From positions 124,001-188,000 of the forward strand of contig NZ_FOLP01000009.1 in NCBI RefSeq assembly GCF_900112425.1: DNA of 64,000 nt, given 5' to 3'. Every line of letters begins with the position of its first letter. Position 1 is the stretch's first letter. This DNA comes from Variovorax sp. OK212 (GTDB taxonomy: Bacteria > Pseudomonadota > Gammaproteobacteria > Burkholderiales > Burkholderiaceae_C). Below the pieces are notes generated by a model. That model saw only the letters and a list, made by a program, of their open reading frames with translations, searched no databases and was not told where the DNA came from. Both the position numbers and the translations under genes were made by a program. Positions 62,112 to 64,000 of the stretch are shown here, piece after piece.

Positions 62112-64000
62112 AGCGCGAGGCTGACGCGGGCTGGCCGGCCCGCGCGCCGGAGCCGGTCGCCGCAGCTGCCTGCGTGCAGAGCCACGCCCCCGATTGGCGC
62201 GTGCTGGTGGTCGACCAGGACGCCGACGTGCATGCGGCCGCGCGCGCCGCGCTGCAGGGCCTGACGCTGTTCGGGCGTCCGCTGGTGTTCCTGCATGCGT
62301 ACTCGGGCGAGGAGGCGCGCGCGCTGGTGCGCGGCGAGCGTGACCTGGCCATGGTCATCCTGGACGTGGTGACCGAGAGCGCCAGCGCCGGGCTGGACCT
62401 GGTGGATTTCATTCGCCACACCGCCGGCCTGCGCAACACCCGCATCGTGCTGCGCACCGGACGCCCGGGCCATGTGCCGGCGCTGGACACGCTGCTGCGC
62501 TACGACATCAACGACTACCGGACCAAGGCCGAACTCACGCAGGACCGCCTGCTGGCCATGGTGGTCACGGCCGTGCGGTCGTACCAGCAGCTGTGCGCCA
62601 TCGAGGCCAACAGCCGCGGGCTGGAGCTCATCGTGCGCTCCAGCGCCTCGCTGCTGGAAGAGACCGACCCGCGCGCCTTTGCCGGCGGCGTCATCACGCA
62701 GCTGACCGCGCTGCTGGGCGTGACCGGTGATGGCCTGGTCTGTGCCCAGGGCGTGCAGGGCGTGCAGGGCGTACATGGTGGACATGGTGGACATGGCGCG
62801 CAACAGGCGCCGCAGTACCGCGTGCTCGCGGCGGCCGGCCGCTTCGGCCACCTCGTCGACCGGCCGCTGGACGCGGTGCCCGAGCCGGCGGTGCTGCAGC
62901 TGCTGCGCCGCGCGCTGGCGCTCGGCTGCAGCGTCTATGGAGATCACGGAGATCACGGCGAACACGGTGGGCTGGCCCTGCACATCGGCCGCAAGGACGA
63001 GCAGGGCATGGCCGTGTTCATCGACACCGCCGGACTGCATTGCGCCGTCGACCGGCAACTGCTGGACGTCTTCTGCATCAACCTCGGCACGCTGCTGCAC
63101 AGCCGGGGCCTGATGGAGCGCCTGCACGAATACGCCTACTACGACCCGCTGGTGCGTTTGCCCAATCGCACGCGCTTCGTCGAGAAGGTCGACGACTGCG
63201 CGCGGCAGGGCATGCGCGACCACATCCTGGCGCTGGTCGACATCGACGACTTCAGCGCCACCAACGACGTCATGGGCCACCGCTTCGGCGACCGCCTGCT
63301 GGAAACCGTGGCCCGGCGCCTGGCCGGCGCCTTGCCGGCCGGCGTCCTGCTGGCCCGCCTGGGCGCCGACACCTTCGGCGTGCTCGGGCCCGTGCGGCAG
63401 GTGTCGCCACGGCAACTGCTGGAATGCGTGCGCGAGCCGCTGGCCGTCGACGGCGTGCCGCACAAGGTCTCGCTGACCTGCGGCTACGTGCTGCTGCCCG
63501 AAGACGCGCAGGCCGGCGTCGACCTGGTGAAGGACGCGACCATCGCCTTGAAGCGCGCCAAGCGCGACCACCGGGGCCAGCACCTGCAGTACTCGGGCCA
63601 CATGGGCGCCGAGGCCCGCGCCCGCGCCTTGCTGCTGTCCAACCTGCGCACGGCCATCGACAACGCGCAGCTGTTCCTGGTCTACCAGCCGCAGCTCAAC
63701 CTCCACACCCGTGCGCTGGTGGGCCTGGAGGCCTTGCTGCGCTGGCGTGCCGAAGACGGCAGCCTGGTGCCGCCGGACCGGTTCATTCCGGTGGCCGAGC
63801 ATTCGGGGCTCATCGTGGCGCTCGGGCAATGGGTGCTGTCCACGGCCTGCCGGACCATGCGCGAGCTGCTGGACGCGGACCGCGCGCCGCTGCGCATGGC
63901 CGTCAACGTGTCGAGCGTGCAGCTGCAGGACCCGGGATTCTTCGACACCGTGCGCGGGGCGCTCTCGCACAGCCGGCTCCAGGGCCATCACCTGGAACTG
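62108..64000 (+). CDS. Response regulator with DUF3369, GGDEF-like and EAL domains (3' end cut)
   Basis: The visible 631 residues start with a receiver-like domain (about 28-150; VLVVDQDADVHAAARAAL, ILDVVTES with the acceptor Asp), followed by a DUF3369 GAF-like domain (about 165-335), a degenerate GGDEF domain (about 345-500; signature is GADTF, so cyclase activity is unlikely) and an EAL domain beginning FLVYQPQLNLH with GLEALLRWR near 540. The EAL part continues past the window end. It probably degrades c-di-GMP made by SiaD, whose gene it overlaps. Two nine-base tandem repeats interrupt the DUF3369 domain. Confidence 0.9.
   Translation, partial: MKREADAGWPARAPEPVAAAACVQSHAPDWRVLVVDQDADVHAAARAALQGLTLFGRPLVFLHAYSGEEARALVRGERDLAMVILDVVTESASAGLDLVDFIRHTAGLRNTRIVLRTGRPGHVPALDTLLRYDINDYRTKAELTQDRLLAMVVTAVRSYQQLCAIEANSRGLELIVRSSASLLEETDPRAFAGGVITQLTALLGVTGDGLVCAQGVQGVQGVHGGHGGHGAQQAPQYRVLAAAGRFGHLVDRPLDAVPEPAVLQLLRRALALGCSVYGDHGDHGEHGGLALHIGRKDEQGMAVFIDTAGLHCAVDRQLLDVFCINLGTLLHSRGLMERLHEYAYYDPLVRLPNRTRFVEKVDDCARQGMRDHILALVDIDDFSATNDVMGHRFGDRLLETVARRLAGALPAGVLLARLGADTFGVLGPVRQVSPRQLLECVREPLAVDGVPHKVSLTCGYVLLPEDAQAGVDLVKDATIALKRAKRDHRGQHLQYSGHMGAEARARALLLSNLRTAIDNAQLFLVYQPQLNLHTRALVGLEALLRWRAEDGSLVPPDRFIPVAEHSGLIVALGQWVLSTACRTMRELLDADRAPLRMAVNVSSVQLQDPGFFDTVRGALSHSRLQGHHLEL
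62751..62800 (+). repeat. 9-bp tandem repeats in the GGDEF-EAL gene
   Basis: About five units of nine bases (GGCGTGCAG, then GTGGACATG variants) encode GVQGVQGVHGGHGGHG. A similar array GGAGATCAC/GGAGATCAC/GGCGAACAC at 62939-62965 encodes GDHGDHGEHG. Both fall in the DUF3369 region and keep the reading frame. Confidence 0.85.

Overview
The window is about 70% G+C with tightly packed genes, many ATGA/GTGA stop-start overlaps and little intergenic DNA. Gene content (a Bordetella-like type III secretion locus, Bug-family binding proteins, LysR-regulated catabolic operons) points to a beta-proteobacterium of the Comamonadaceae/Burkholderiales; Variovorax is my best guess, but that is inference from gene content only.

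Region 1, about 1-19500: a type III secretion system (T3SS). A leftward operon (9079 to beyond base 1) encodes a small unknown protein, two near-duplicate Bsp22/EspA-like filament proteins, an SycD-like chaperone, two translocators (BopD- and BopB-like), a second SycD-like chaperone, a TPR-like protein, then SctI, J, K, L and the start of SctN. Rightward come SctW and its chaperone, then SctX, Y, V, D, an SctE candidate and the needle SctF. A large effector candidate with a class I chaperone reads leftward, and another CesT-like chaperone rightward. Four of these transcription units start behind the same promoter-like motif, GGAAC[C/T]-N15-TTACNNA, close to the hrp box read by HrpL/BtrS-type ECF sigma factors. 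The export gate genes (SctQ-U) and secretin are not here and probably lie left of base 1.

Region 2, about 19500-31400: partner-switching regulation. An RsbW-like anti-sigma kinase, an RsbU-like PP2C phosphatase and a STAS anti-anti-sigma protein match the BtrW/BtrU/BtrV scheme controlling Bordetella T3SS. Interspersed are membrane proteins with a repeated extracytoplasmic sensor-like module (one fused to an MFS transporter), a TrpX-type binding protein, two GNAT acetyltransferases and small unknown genes.

Region 3, about 31700-43800: a catabolic regulon under a LysR-type regulator: class I aminotransferase and RraA-like aldolase (leftward); biotin carboxylase, two biotinyl-carrier-like proteins and PxpB/C/A (rightward); then an SDR and a polar amino acid ABC transporter. 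Three promoters share one composite site with identical spacing, ATAAG-N5-C[C/T]TAT-N15-CCGTCTTGG. I propose uptake and breakdown of a lactam or substituted pyroglutamate through a 2-oxo acid to pyruvate-type products.

Region 4, about 43900-51990: a histone H1-like protein, then a leftward operon (Bug-type binding protein, ADP-forming acyl-CoA ligase, two enoyl-CoA hydratase-family enzymes, aldehyde dehydrogenase) with a divergent LysR regulator, suited to CoA-dependent side-chain degradation of an organic acid.

Region 5, about 52100-59000: an unknown protein, a three-gene 2-oxoacid:acceptor oxidoreductase with a GltD-like flavoprotein, a CBS protein, and a truncated, frameshifted FAD monooxygenase remnant. 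Region 6, 59084-64000: a SiaABCD-like phosphatase/kinase/switch/diguanylate cyclase operon leading into a response-regulator GGDEF-EAL protein cut by the window end. I saw no rRNA, tRNA, CRISPR array or insertion sequence.
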